Shown here piece after piece: positions 25,316 to 35,345 of a stretch of DNA of 64,000 nucleotides; position 1 is the stretch's first letter; the number at the start of each line of letters is the position of its first letter. The notes beneath the pieces are model-generated. The model searched no databases, was not told the origin of the DNA, and worked only from the letters and a program-made list of their open reading frames with translations. Position numbers and translations under genes: made by a program. The stretch comes from Plotosus lineatus (lineage: Eukaryota > Chordata > Actinopteri > Siluriformes > Plotosidae). The stretch lies in assembly GCA_024760905.1 (NCBI GenBank), contig CM045734.1, forward strand, positions 44,625,564-44,689,563. The letters run 5' to 3'.

Positions 25316-25554
25316 AAACAAACAAACAACTCTTTATTGTCAAAGTACATTACATACATTGAAATTTGCTTTGTGCGCTAGGCACCTGTCGCCACTGTGC
25401 AGCGCCAGTTATTGCGTTGTTCTATCCTTTTGATGCTGAGCGCCAAGCAGGAAGCAACAACTGCCAAATTTTAACGTCTTATGGTATGGATTCGAACTCC
25501 GACCTACCGGAGGATAAAGCGGACGCTCTACCAACTGAGCTAAATCCCCGGTAA
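25316..25554 (-). mobile_element. SINE-3 copy with a different 3' tail
   Basis: The same head and body as 11443-11700 (ggggatttagctcagttgg; atactgccaaattttaacg region) as far as gtggcgacaggtgcctag. It then switches to a tail reading caatgtatgtaatgtacttt and gacaataaagag followed by (gttt)n. Confidence 0.82.
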
Positions 25555-25935
25555 TAATAATAGCTGGTATCTAAATATATTTTATTAAATATATTTTTTT
25601 TAATAATTAAAATTATTAAAAAAGCATCAACAAATTAAATTAAAAATTAAAAAGCATCAACAACGATGTAGTGCTGTAACCATATCTGTATTTTAAACCC
25701 TTTTCCACAAACAAAACGTGTCTTGCAGTCAGATATAAAATTGTGCTGTGTTGTGTGTCTACGGTAGGAAAAATAGGTCAGGAATGTAAGTTAAATCAGA
25801 TGCTATTTGTATGAAAGATATGAAATTGTCTCTTGATATTAATATATAGAAGGCACCAGATGACCTAAGACGTGTATGGAATGGGTATGCCTTTTGTAAA
25901 ACATGTTGTGAGATGTTGTGTAAGTCATCGCTTAA

Positions 25936-26277
25936 CCCTTTAATGCCAGCAGGACCATATGGTCCTCTTTCAAAAAATGCTAATAACTACTGGACGCATT
26001 GTACTCAGCGCTGCTCAAGTGTTCTATAATTGTTGTGGCATTGCCTGATGCAACACAGCTTGGTCCCACGTGCCTCAGTCAGCTGTGAGACGACCGCGAG
26101 TGTGCAGGATTGTGTTGTTCACGAATTTGTGAGTGTTATTTGTTATTATTATGTTGTTATTATTATGTTGTATTATAATTTTGTTGAAAGAAATGTGTTT
26201 CCTTAGGCCTTTTTGATTAGGAAAAACTAGTCATACATTTTTTTTTAACTGCAAAAAATAATACAGATGTTAAAGGG
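25936..26277. mobile_element. piggyBac-type MITE (TTAA target)
   Basis: 342 bases flanked by TTAA at 25932-25935 and 26278-26281. Inverted ends ccctttaatgcc / ...taaaggg. It has a 14-base perfect palindrome ggaccatatggtcc near the left end. TTAA duplication with CCCT ends is diagnostic of piggyBac-group elements. No transposase. Confidence 0.85.
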
Positions 26278-27971
26278 TTAATAGAATTGGAAATGGACCT
26301 AACATTGAAAATTATCTCCAAGAAAAAACCTCAAACAGACAAACCAAAAAACTACAACAGCACTGCTTAATTTGTGTCCACCCCCTTGGTCCTCAAATTT
26401 ATCAATTCGTTTTGTAATTTTTCACAGAAATTGACCAATATTTTGATTAAATTGACGATATTAGAGCAATACGACAGCGTTCAGCTGTGATCAGCATTCA
26501 CACCCAAGCAGAAGCGCATTCAAACCCACATATTCACACCTATATATACAGCACGCCACACCTTCTTTGATATCAGCTATGTGCATTTTAATAAGTTTGT
26601 CATCTATTCTCCTGTTTTAAGCATTGTTCTTCATGCATGAGCATCTTCATACATTTTACAATTACGTGACCATACTTACATGTTTGAGAATAAGAATTTT
26701 CACATGCAAAAAATGCTAAAATGCGATCTTATTTAATATGCATTAAGTTATATTGGACCCCGACATTTTAGCCTATTAGCTCAAGTGAATGTGTAAAACT
26801 TTACCTAAAGGGTAACAACAGCATTTTCTGTCACCTGGATGAGTTTTGTATGAATTTGTCCCATATTCTATTGTATACATATTGTGTGACGTATAAAACA
26901 GGGGCTTTAAAAACATTCTAGTTTGTAGTCATTTACCTTTTGGTTTGCATCATGCTGATGACAAATTAGATTTTATATCTGTGCAACTTGATGTACAATA
27001 TATACACAGAGGAAATTGGACAATTAGCAAGTGCTTTGGTTTCAATGATTGCTTTTTAATGAGATGTTTATAAAGTCATTTCTGTAATTGTATGAGAGGA
27101 AAACTTGTGTATTATAGATATTTTATAGACTCTTCTTTATACATTCTTTATCCATTCTTTAAAAACGTGACAGGATTTCCAGAGTTGATTGAAAAATACT
27201 CTTCAACAGGGGAAAAAAAGACTTTTGTGTAACCTCCTCTATCTGTTCATGAATTTTTAACATGGGACAAATGACTGAAAAGGGGAACAAAAATGGAGTA
27301 GTAAAAAAGTGTAAATGGAACAAAGTACTCCAGAGGATAGAAAAACATATTATTCTATTTGTTGTGCTTTCCGAGAGTAACTACTGTACCACAGTATGTT
27401 CCGAGTGTTTTCTTGGACAATGTAGCTGTCAAAGCCAGCACTACAAAAGAGCCCTTGAAAGTGCTCTCTGCAAAGTAGAGTTGTGTCTTATCTCCCCAGC
27501 TTCAAATGTTACATTAGCATCAAAAAAGGTGTCAGACCAGACAGCCGGTTGGTACTCCAGCGAAGATGCCAAGGAAAGAATAGTACTAAATCTGAGAATC
27601 CGTTGGTCTGAAAAGGTATGGTTTTTATGATTGAATTTACATGCCAGCCTGATGCAGTGAGTGCTCTCATGAAAAGTGGCCCATGCTGAAGTACGTGCAT
27701 TACTGATAATGGCATCAATGAAAGTCTGAGTGGAATATGAAATAATGGAGCGTGTTGTGTTGGGAGGGTGGAGGTGGGGGTGGAGTGTACGACTAAAATC
27801 TAGCTTCATATTCTTCATAAATTTCCAGATCATCACAAAGTTGAAGCACCTAATTTTATGCTCAGCGATTTCACTAGATGCATTTTTCTGTGAGACTAAA
27901 GAACATCTCTTCATTTGTTTCCCGGTTTGATCTCAAATACACATGTAGTTGTTTTTTTATTAGATAATTAT

Positions 27972-28090
27972 CATTCATTCATTTTATAAGCCACTTTACC
28001 CTAATTAGGGTCACGGCCGAACATGGGTCGTGGGTGGGGTACAAGCTAGACAGCTCACCAGGCAATTGCAGGGACAACACACACACAACC

Positions 28091-28130
<40 letters not shown>

Positions 28131-28315
28131 CTAAGGGACATTTAGAACAGCCCCTTAGCCTACTGTGCATGGTTTTGGACTGGGAGGAAACCAGAGTACC
28201 CGGAGGAAAACCCACACAAGCACGGGGAGAACGCGCAAACTCTACACAGAAATGCTGGGAATCGAACCCAGGCCTTCTTGCGGACATGCTAACCACCAGT
28301 ACATCATCATTCCAC
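27972..28315 (-). mobile_element. DANA/mermaid-like SINE, CA-expanded
   Basis: In reverse it has a tRNA-like head (B box ggttcgattccc-type near 28260), the conserved gtttgcgcgttctccccgtg-like core, ggtttcctcccagtccaaaa, and the tail ccctaattagggtaaagtgg with (aatg)n. A (CA)n expansion sits at 28093-28127. Confidence 0.8.
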
Positions 28316-28321
28316 CTCATT

Positions 28322-28700
28322 ACAGTGGTACCTCACCTTACGAAAGTCCCAACAAACGAAAAACCCAGGTTACGAAATGCATTTACCTAAAATTTCTGTC
28401 TCTGGATACGAAACAACTTCATGATATGAAAGCGCCATCTCAAAAATTCAAACAATTGCTCTCCCATTGGCTATCTCCCAACATCCCACCCCGCTGGCCT
28501 CCCATTGGCTATCTCCCAACATCCCACCCCGCTGGCCTCCCATTGGCTATCTCCCAACATCCCACCCCGCTGACCTCCCATTGGTTATCTCCCAACATCC
28601 TGCCCCACTGGCCTCCCATTGGCTAGGAGGGATAACGCAGCTCTGTCCCATTGGCTATTATGGCGCTGTATCTCCATAATACCCATGATGCTTTTCGTGT
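28322..28700 (+). mobile_element. MITE-2-related element with a minisatellite
   Basis: It starts cagtggtacctcaccttacg, followed by ggttacgaaatgcatt and ggatacgaaacaacttc, as in MITE-2. It then holds a 38-bp tandem repeat. The right end is unclear (about 28700, tttcgtgtaagggacagac). Confidence 0.65.
28462..28651 (+). repeat. 38-bp minisatellite, about 4.5 copies, with ATTGG boxes
   Basis: Units start at 28462, 28500, 28538, 28576 and 28614 (tcccattggctatctcccaa...ccgctggcc). Each carries an inverted CCAAT box (attggct). The equivalent place in MITE-2 at 44.9 kb has one unit. Confidence 0.93.
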
Positions 28701-28897
28701 AAGGGACAGACTTACTGTTGTTTAGTGAGTTTTTCAAGTGTGCTCATTGCAACTTTATTTTTTGGCTTAGGCTTTTACCTTGCATAAACATTTGTAAGAT
28801 TATAACTCTGCTAAGAAGACATGTTCGACACACGCGCGCACACACACAGATCTAACTGTCCCTAACCATGAGTGTAAATGTGAATTATTGTAATTGT

Positions 28898-29355
28898 GTT
28901 AGCCCTGCAATGTCCTGGTGAGCTGTTCAGGTTGTACCCTCCCCATGACCCTAAGTAGGATTAAGTGACTTAAAAAATGAATAATTAATGATATTCAATA
29001 TTTTTTCAGATACTTGTGATGGTAATATAGCGACATACTAGTTAGCATGTCTTCCGCATTGCAAGAAGGTCCTAGGTTTGAGTGTCAGACTTGACTTGGG
29101 CGTCTCTGTGTGGAGTTAGTGTTCTCCGTGCTTGCCTAGGTTTCCTCTGGGTTCTCCACTTTCCTCCATCCATCCAAAGACATGCACATAAGGCTAATTG
29201 TCTATTCAAATTTCCCTGGGGTGTGAGTGTGATTGGTTGATTGTTGTTCCTGCAATGGTCTGGTGAGATCTTGAAGGCGTTCCCTGACTTTATCCAAAGT
29301 CAACTAAGATAGCCTTCTCACAACTCTAGAATTAAGCGTTTGGGCAAATGAGTAA
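28898..29355 (+). mobile_element. DANA-like SINE plus extra tail
   Basis: 28898-28980 is an isolated tail (gccctgcaatgtcctggtga ... ggattaagtgact). 29013-29355 is a diverged whole copy with core gttctccactttcctccatc and ccaaagacatgcacataagg, ending in a second tail. It lies about 140 bases before the last tmem8b exon. Confidence 0.7.
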
Positions 29356-29435
29356 GTGAGGGTGCTCAGCCACTGAAAATTCCCTCTGTCATCCAGTTCA
29401 CCTCAATTACACATTGTTGCACTGAGTTGGTTGTT

Positions 29436-29440
<5 letters not shown>

Positions 29441-29481
<41 letters not shown>
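29441..29481. repeat. (TG)n next to the tmem8b splice acceptor
   Basis: About 20 TG units end 14 bases before the AG at 29494-29495, with only gcctgccttt in between. Confidence 0.95.
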
Positions 29482-29482
<1 letters not shown>

Positions 29483-29495
29483 CTGCCTTTATTAG

Positions 29496-29831
29496 ACCGT
29501 TCGTACCATCCGCCGACGCCGCTGCTATCCTCCAACATGGAAACGCTGGATCTTCTTCCTGCTCCCAGGCACCACCATTGCTACCTCAGCTGTAGCGCTC
29601 TACGCCTTCGTGGAGACAGAAGAGAACTACTTCTATATTCATAGTATTTGGCACATGTTGATCGCCGGGAGTGTGGGCTTCCTGTTGCCACCTCGCGCCA
29701 AGCCTGATGCCAAGGTGACACCAATGAGGCGCCAGCGTGGATGTGGATACCAGCTCTGCGTCAACGAACACGAGGAGATGGGCCTTGTCGACCCAGCCAT
29801 TATCACCATCAACAGCATCTGCACCAGCTGA
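29496..29831 (+). CDS. tmem8b: tmem8b terminal coding exon
   Basis: The acceptor is ...ctttattag and the exon opens in phase 0, continuing the frame of the exon at 1757. It encodes 111 residues and ends at TGA 29829-29831. Features in order: a basic loop (VRTIRRRRCYPPTWKRW), a membrane segment (IFFLLPGTTIATSAVALYAF), the motif HSIWH, a last membrane segment (MLIAGSVGFLLPP), then a cysteine-containing cytoplasmic tail ending NSICTS. HxxxH in the last helix is part of the putative metal site of the CREST superfamily (family knowledge), so the hydrolase-like core appears complete here. A (TG)n array stops about 14 bases before the splice site. Length and C-terminus fit TMEM8B as recalled. Confidence 0.9.
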   Translation, partial: TVRTIRRRRCYPPTWKRWIFFLLPGTTIATSAVALYAFVETEENYFYIHSIWHMLIAGSVGFLLPPRAKPDAKVTPMRRQRGCGYQLCVNEHEEMGLVDPAIITINSICTS

Positions 29832-30770
29832 TGACACCTTTGGAGAAAAAAAAGGAAAACAAAGCCAGAGAACTCATCGCACTGTATATAAAAGCTGAGA
29901 GGACACATATGGACACTTTTTCTTGTTTCTACTTGGCATTTAATTTGTTCATATCAGGAAATTCTCCAGTGATGTGTTGCACTGATGTTAGTGAACACGG
30001 TATGTAATGAAACCAGACTACTCGCGTACACTTGAAATTTTTCTTTTAAATTATTATTTTTGGTGGTTACTTGATGCTTGATGATTTATGCTCTATTCGC
30101 CGTTTTGCATTCTTGGTATGTCCACACAGATTGCAGTGATGGTGGTTCCAGTGTTGCACTGCTGTTTGTGAACATGGTATTATTTTAAAGATGAACATTG
30201 CTGCTGCTATAACAGTGACTGTAAAAATGTGTCATGTTATTATTTATTGCTGTCTGAAAACTGAAAAGACCAAAAGTACTCCTGGGGTAATACTGTATTA
30301 GAGAAAATTAAATAGTAAAAGTATTTATGAAGGCAAGGATGTTGCTTTTTTTTTTCTTTTTCTTTTTTACATCTTTAAACTTGCACTGAGACACAGAACA
30401 ATGTGATACAGTACATTTTTTATATCTACTGTACAAGTACGTAATAGATAAGTGTCACCATTGTAAAGATATAGTTGTTTATGGTTGAATATCTGACTGT
30501 GCTATGGATTGCATTTTATTAATTGTTGATTGTTAATGAAAAAAAAAAAGAACAAGGAAAATAATTTGATTTTTTTTTTTTTTTTTTTGATTTTTGCTGA
30601 AAACAAGAACAGAACAAACCTCCAATAAATAACCTCAATTTCTTGTAAGTACCAGGTGAGGATTTTGGGTCAAAGAGGGTCATTATTAACCGATAAACCG
30701 AATAAACATTTTATTTTGTTTCTGTACTAAACAGGCTCATATGTTATTTCCTAAAGCGTTTAATAAATGA
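29832..30770 (+). other. tmem8b: tmem8b 3' UTR (approximate end)
   Basis: AT-rich, mostly non-repetitive sequence follows the stop codon. Canonical AATAAA hexamers occur at 30624-30629 and 30762-30767 and are plausible polyadenylation signals. Poly-T and poly-A runs lie at about 30342-30367 and 30538-30590. The true 3' end cannot be fixed without transcript data. Confidence 0.55.
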
Positions 30771-31325
30771 ACTGTTTGTCGGGAACATAGCACTCCCCCC
30801 TCCCCCCAACTATTTCAGTTCTTAATGGATGCTAGTGGGCAGCAAAATGTACCAATCTGTTGCGGAGACATGAAGGTGCTGCTGTCAGCCTCTCTGACTC
30901 GGTATAAACGAATACAGTATATTATATATCATCAGTCCTCGTGGAGACTCTGTTGGCTGTGTGGCAGCAGGAAATATCTACCTGCCCAAGATGTCATTAC
31001 GATGACAACAACAATGCTTTGGGTGCTTTGCTTTCCTTCAGGCATTCCACAACAGATAAGAGCAGTACAAGCTTTATCTCTGAATAAAAAGATATTAACG
31101 CTGTGCTGCCTTTTCCACAGATCTGAGCATGTAATACCTTTTAAAGGATTTTCACAGAACTCAATGTGTGAAGAGAACTTGTGTAAATTAACTATGAATC
31201 AATCAACGTTTAACTCAATTAGCACATTAGGATTGTTTTGTGATTTATTTTCAGTGAATCGTTAATGTGTAGATTATTTTTTAAATAAAGTTTCATAGTC
31301 TCATTTATTTTTTGCCAATCATATA
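30771..31325. other. Intergenic, nothing recognised
   Basis: Between the tmem8b 3' end and MITE-1. A 146-codon open frame (30825-31265) has no recognisable domain. Confidence 0.6.
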
Positions 31326-32146
31326 CAGTGATCCCTCGCTACTTCATGCTTCAGTTTCTGCGGCTTCAGTGCATCGCGGGTTTTTCAAAAATATTAATTG
31401 AAAAAGAAAATAAAAGGGGCAATGGTGGTCTAGTGGTATAGGGCGCTGGATCGCTGATCCTAAGGTTGAGGGTCCGAGTCCCACTCTCCACAAGGTTGTC
31501 ACTGTCCCCCCCCAGTGCAGCTAACTGGGTTATCAAAGGCGGGCCATGTCTCTCACTGTCTATGGTGAGAGGTTCATGTAAAAGAACCATTGCTGACTTT
31601 CGTAAAGAGTAGCTGCAAAGCCGTCAGCGTGTTTCTGTCCCTTGCTAAAGTGTTGTATCAGAAAGGGCATCCAACGTAAAACCAATGCCAAATCAAACGG
31701 AATCATTCGCTGTGACGACCCCTCAAAAAGGGAAAAAGCTGAAAGGAAATCTGTCTCATCGAAAAATAAAAAAATAAGGAAATTAAGAGAAAATAGGGGA
31801 AACATTAAGGAAAACACAGCAAAACAAGGCCAATTATACAAAAAAAAACCCCAAACAAACAACCCAACAAAACTAATTACATTTTTATGTGAGGTGTGCA
31901 TCTGAGTGTGTGCGCGCGTGTCTGTGTGTGTGTGTTTATATTTTATTTACATCTTATGCATTATTTTTGAATGTGTAATTGTTATTATAAGCATTTATAG
32001 CATTGAATATGTATTTATTGATATTATATACACATATACATGTACGTATATGTATACGTCAGTCAGGGGGTCGATCCTACCTCGCCCAAATCGCCGGTCG
32101 CGTGGGGTCTTGGTCCCCATTAACCGCGGAAAGTGAAAGATCCCTA
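31326..32146 (+). mobile_element. MITE-1 copy carrying a SINE-1 insertion
   Basis: Ends are cagtgatccctcgctactt and the degenerate gtgaaagatccctat; the family interior resumes at about 31755. A complete SINE-1 occupies 31416-31751. Confidence 0.85.
31416..31751 (+). mobile_element. SINE-1 copy 4
   Basis: A full copy: A box (ggtctagtggtatagggcg), B box (gggtccgagtccc), body, RTE-like tail (gggcatccaacgtaaaacc ... gacccctcaaaaagggaaaa). Inserted in MITE-1. Confidence 0.9.
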
Positions 32147-32375
32147 TACATTATACAACTATATATTAATTAATACTCAATGTAGAGGAATCCAATGTTC
32201 AATTATTTTAGGGGAGCATTGCGGGGGGACATATAGAACTACACGCATGAGATGATTTTTGTAGTGACGTGAATAACATTGTAAATTGGATTATTTTGCT
32301 AATATTGTTACAGTGGTCCCTGCCGATGAGTGTAATCTTTTGGGCAGAAAGCAAAGAGTTAGTTCTCAAAGCTAA

Positions 32376-32550
32376 GCTAATGTAAGGACCTGAGTGACTT
32401 TGAAAAGGGCCACATTGTGATGGCTGGTCATTTGGGTCTATTCATCTCCAAAAGAACAGGTCTTGTGTGTGGGGTGTTCCAAGGAGGTATGGGTAAGTAC
32501 GTTCCAAAGGTGCTCTAAGGAAGGACAATTGGTGAACTGTCAGATGGTGT
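32376..32550 (+). pseudogene. Tc1-like transposase N-terminal remnant
   Basis: gaaaagggccacattgtgat and the following 150 bases read, with breaks, as GHIVMAGHLGLFISK... and GRTIGELSDG. This resembles the helix-turn-helix region (KGxxVMVARRLGQSISKTAA type) of fish Tc1 elements as recalled. No other part of the element is recognisable. Confidence 0.5.
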
Positions 32551-32992
32551 TAATTTTTTGGCTGAACAGTGAACACAGTGCCATATCGAAATGCAATAAG
32601 CACCCCCCCCCCAAGTTTTTTATATAGATATACATATACGGTACATAGTAGCCAAGTATCCTGACTCTGCAACACCAGCTACCGTACAACAGTCCATTTA
32701 AAACTCCGAGGATACGTCCATCTCAAAGCCTCGGGTCATCGGAACGGGATGCTATTTTTTTTTCTTGCCATTTCTGTTGACTACAACGAGAGGAATCCCA
32801 ATGTTTGGTACAAGTTGACAGTGGGTAAGTCCAGTCACAAAAAGACCCAAAATGCAGCCTCTTCGAAAATCAAACAACTCTTGTGCCTCTGGCATTCGCG
32901 ACACAGATGGTTCCGATAAACAATTTATATACTGTAATCTAAGATAAAATTATATATTAACACAATTTACTGAAGGCCGCACCATGGGGATG

Positions 32993-33360
32993 GCAGTGGT
33001 GGTCTGGTGTTAGATGGCGCTAAATCGCTGATACTAAGGTTGGGGGGGGGGGTCGAGTCCCACTCTCCACAAGGTTGTCACGCCCCCCCTGTGCAGCTAA
33101 CTGGGTTATCAAAGGCAGGCCATGTCTCTCACGGTCTATGGTGAGAGGTTCATGTAAAAGAACCATTACTGACTTTTGTAAAGAGCAGCTGCAAAGCCGT
33201 CAGCGTGTTTCTGTCCCTTGCTAAAGGGTTGTGTCAGGAAGGGCATCCGACCTAAAAAAGAAGAAAAAAAAAAAAAATTATGTCAAATTAAACAAGTGAA
33301 TCAGATGATTCCCTGTTATGACCCCTGAAAAAAATGAGAAGAAGAAGAATAAGAACAAGA
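32993..33360 (+). mobile_element. SINE-1 copy 5
   Basis: Head gtggtggtctggtgttagat, B box gggtcgagtcccac, full body and RTE-like tail, ending in (gaa)n. Confidence 0.88.
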
Positions 33361-33367
33361 AGAAGAG

Positions 33368-33675
33368 GTTAAAGGCAGAACCATGGTGTAGTAGTAAACA
33401 CATCCGCTTTACCATAAGATCAGTACGAAAGTGATGGTTTCGACCCTCGGGCTCGGAAAAGGTGTTTGTTTGGAGGTTTGCATGTTCTTATCATGCTTGC
33501 ATGGGTTTCCTCTGGGTGCTCCTGTTTCCTCCCACAGTGCAAAGATGTTCACACTATGTTAACTGGCTGATCCAAACTGACCCTGGGTGAGAGTTATCCA
33601 GAGCAATCCAGTGTGTGTGTGTGTGTGAGAGACAGATAGAGATAGAGAGACCCCACAATCCAAGCTGGATTAAGG
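33368..33675 (+). mobile_element. DANA/mermaid-like SINE
   Basis: tRNA-like head (accatggtgtagtagtaaac; ggtttcgaccctcgg), core gtttgcatgttcttatcatg and gtttcctcccacagtgcaaa, a (TG)n stretch and a short ttaagga end. Typical DANA organisation. Confidence 0.8.
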
Positions 33676-33679
33676 ATCT

Positions 33680-33861
33680 TATGCATTATTTTTGGATGTA
33701 TAATTGTTATTATAAGCATTTATAATGTTGAATATGTACTTATTGATATTATATACTCATACATGTACGTATACGTCAGTCAGACGGGTTGATCTTACTT
33801 CGTGGAATTCGGCAGTCGCGGGGGGTCTTGGTCCCCATTAACTGCGGATAGTGAGGGATCC
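33680..33861 (+). mobile_element. MITE-1 3' half
   Basis: It contains the family sequence from ttatgcattatttttgga to the terminal gtgagggatcc, where a SINE-1 is inserted (33862). Confidence 0.8.
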
Positions 33862-34195
33862 AGTGGTATAGGGCACTGGATCGCTGATCCAAAGGTTGGG
33901 GGTTCGAATCCCACTCTCCACAAGGTTGTCACTGTCCCCCCCAGTGCAGCTAACTGGGTTATCAAAGGCGGGCCATGTCTGTCACGGTCTATGGTGAGAG
34001 GCATGTAAAAGAACCATTGCTGACTTTCGTAAAGCGTAGCTGCAAAGCCGTCAGCGTGTTTCTGTCCCTTGCTAAAAAGGGTTGTGACAGGAAGGGCATC
34101 CGACGTAAAAACCTCTGCCAAATCAAACGTGCGAATCAGATGATTCGCTGTGGCGACTCCCGAGTAAAAGGGAAAAAGCCGAAAGACAGACAGAC
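33862..34195 (+). mobile_element. SINE-1 copy 6, first of a tandem pair
   Basis: It lacks the first bases of the head but is otherwise full, ending gccgaaagacagacagac. Flanked by the direct repeat agtgagggatcc at 33850-33861 and 34196-34207, which derives from the MITE-1 end, so it is an insertion with a 12-base target duplication. Confidence 0.9.
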
Positions 34196-34207
34196 AGTGA
34201 GGGATCC

Positions 34208-34560
34208 AGGGGCAGTGGTGGTGTAGTGGTATAGGGCGCTGGATCGCTGATCCAAAGGTTGGGGGTTCGAGTCCCACTCTCCACGGGGTTGTCACTGTCC
34301 CCCCCAGTGCAGCTAACTGGGTTATCAAAGGCGGGCCATGTCTCTCACTGTCTATGGTGAGAAGCATGTAAAAGAACCATTGCTGACTTTCGTAAAGAGT
34401 AGCTGCAAAGCGTGTTTCTGTCCCTTGCTAAAAAGGGTTGTGACAGGAAGGGCATCCAACATAAAAAAAACCTCTGCCAAATCAAACGTGCGAATCAGAT
34501 GATTCGCTGTGGCGACTCCCGAGTAAAAGGGAAAAAGCCAAAAGGAAGACAGACAGACAG
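34208..34560 (+). mobile_element. SINE-1 copy 7, second of a tandem pair
   Basis: It follows the second agtgagggatcc directly and has a complete head (aggggcagtggtggtgtag), body (8 bases lost near gcaaagcgtgtttc) and tail ending in (gaca)n. Period to copy 6 is 346 bases. Confidence 0.9.
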
Positions 34561-34734
34561 GGTTGCTGAACATCCCAAAAAATAAATCCCAAGTTCCTTT
34601 CCCACAGATGTTTATTATGGTGCTGTTACATGCAGGGAAATGTCCTTATAATAGATGAAATTATTCAGAAATTAATCAAGGATAAATAGTCATGGATGAC
34701 CGTATTAAGAAACTTATAAGTGGAGAAGAGAAAC

Positions 34735-35345
34735 GTGCTTCTCAATTCTTTTCTGTGGCGCCCCCCCTTGGAAGAAAAAAAAAAAACAATCCACGCCACC
34801 ACACCACAACGCAAGCAACTATAAATAGTATTATTTGTCTATAAAATTGTTATTAGTACACCTCTGCCTAACAATTGTATCTTTATTAGCATTAAAAACA
34901 AAAAAGAAAGAAATATAGTTCAACTTACAATCAAGAAAAACTTCATTAACATCGTTTTTAATCTGTAATAGAAAATATTTAAAGTGCACCAATGTGCCTG
35001 AAATTTAAAAAAAAACATCCTTTATTTAAACTTATTTAACTTACTTATGTCTTAATAACTTCGTCTCTCTCCACCTTTCTCTTTGTTCCTGTTAGAAATT
35101 TTTCCGTGTTGTTTCTTGTAGGGTTGTTTACTGCATGATATATCGTTTGCTCGTGTGAAAAACCGCTTCACCATAGAGCGACAATAAGCGCATCACTGCC
35201 AGTTAGTGGAGTGGAGGTGCAATTACACTTAATTCTCGTACACAATTTCAGAAAAGCATGTTCCCCAGGGTCATACGCGCTGCCTCTGGAATCACACTGC
35301 ACCCCCCTGACATCATACCGCGCTCCCCCTCTTTGAGAAGCACTG
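34735..35345 (+). mobile_element. hAT MITE, family copy 1
   Basis: Ends gtgcttctcaattcttttct ... ctttgagaagcactg and an AT-rich interior. The same family as 48967-49828, there without the SINE. The gtgcttctcaa terminal repeat is typical of hAT (Charlie-like) elements. Confidence 0.8.

Larger units (their letters stand above)
1874..29495 (+). other. tmem8b: tmem8b last intron, 27.6 kb, repeat-filled
   Basis: A phase-0 GT-AG intron between two recognised exons. Most of it is transposon-derived (listed separately). Stretches where nothing was recognised: 1874-3076, 3557-4410, 5270-6220 except for a SINE tail, 10300-11080, 12545-13485, 17585-18150, 22250-23310, 24195-24810, 25560-25930, 26285-27970. 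Several ORFs of 60-160 codons occur there, but none resembles a known family or has splice context. Confidence 0.8.

Noticed and set aside
27262..27914. Overlapping open frames on both strands (122 and 157 codons)
   Set aside because: No recognisable family; both sit in intron sequence and cover each other, so at most one could be real and neither is supported.
28462..28651. Regularly spaced repeat resembling a CRISPR array
   Set aside because: Units are contiguous with no spacers, in a eukaryotic transposon.
30825..31265. 146-codon open frame downstream of tmem8b
   Set aside because: No domain, no splice or promoter context, composition like its surroundings.
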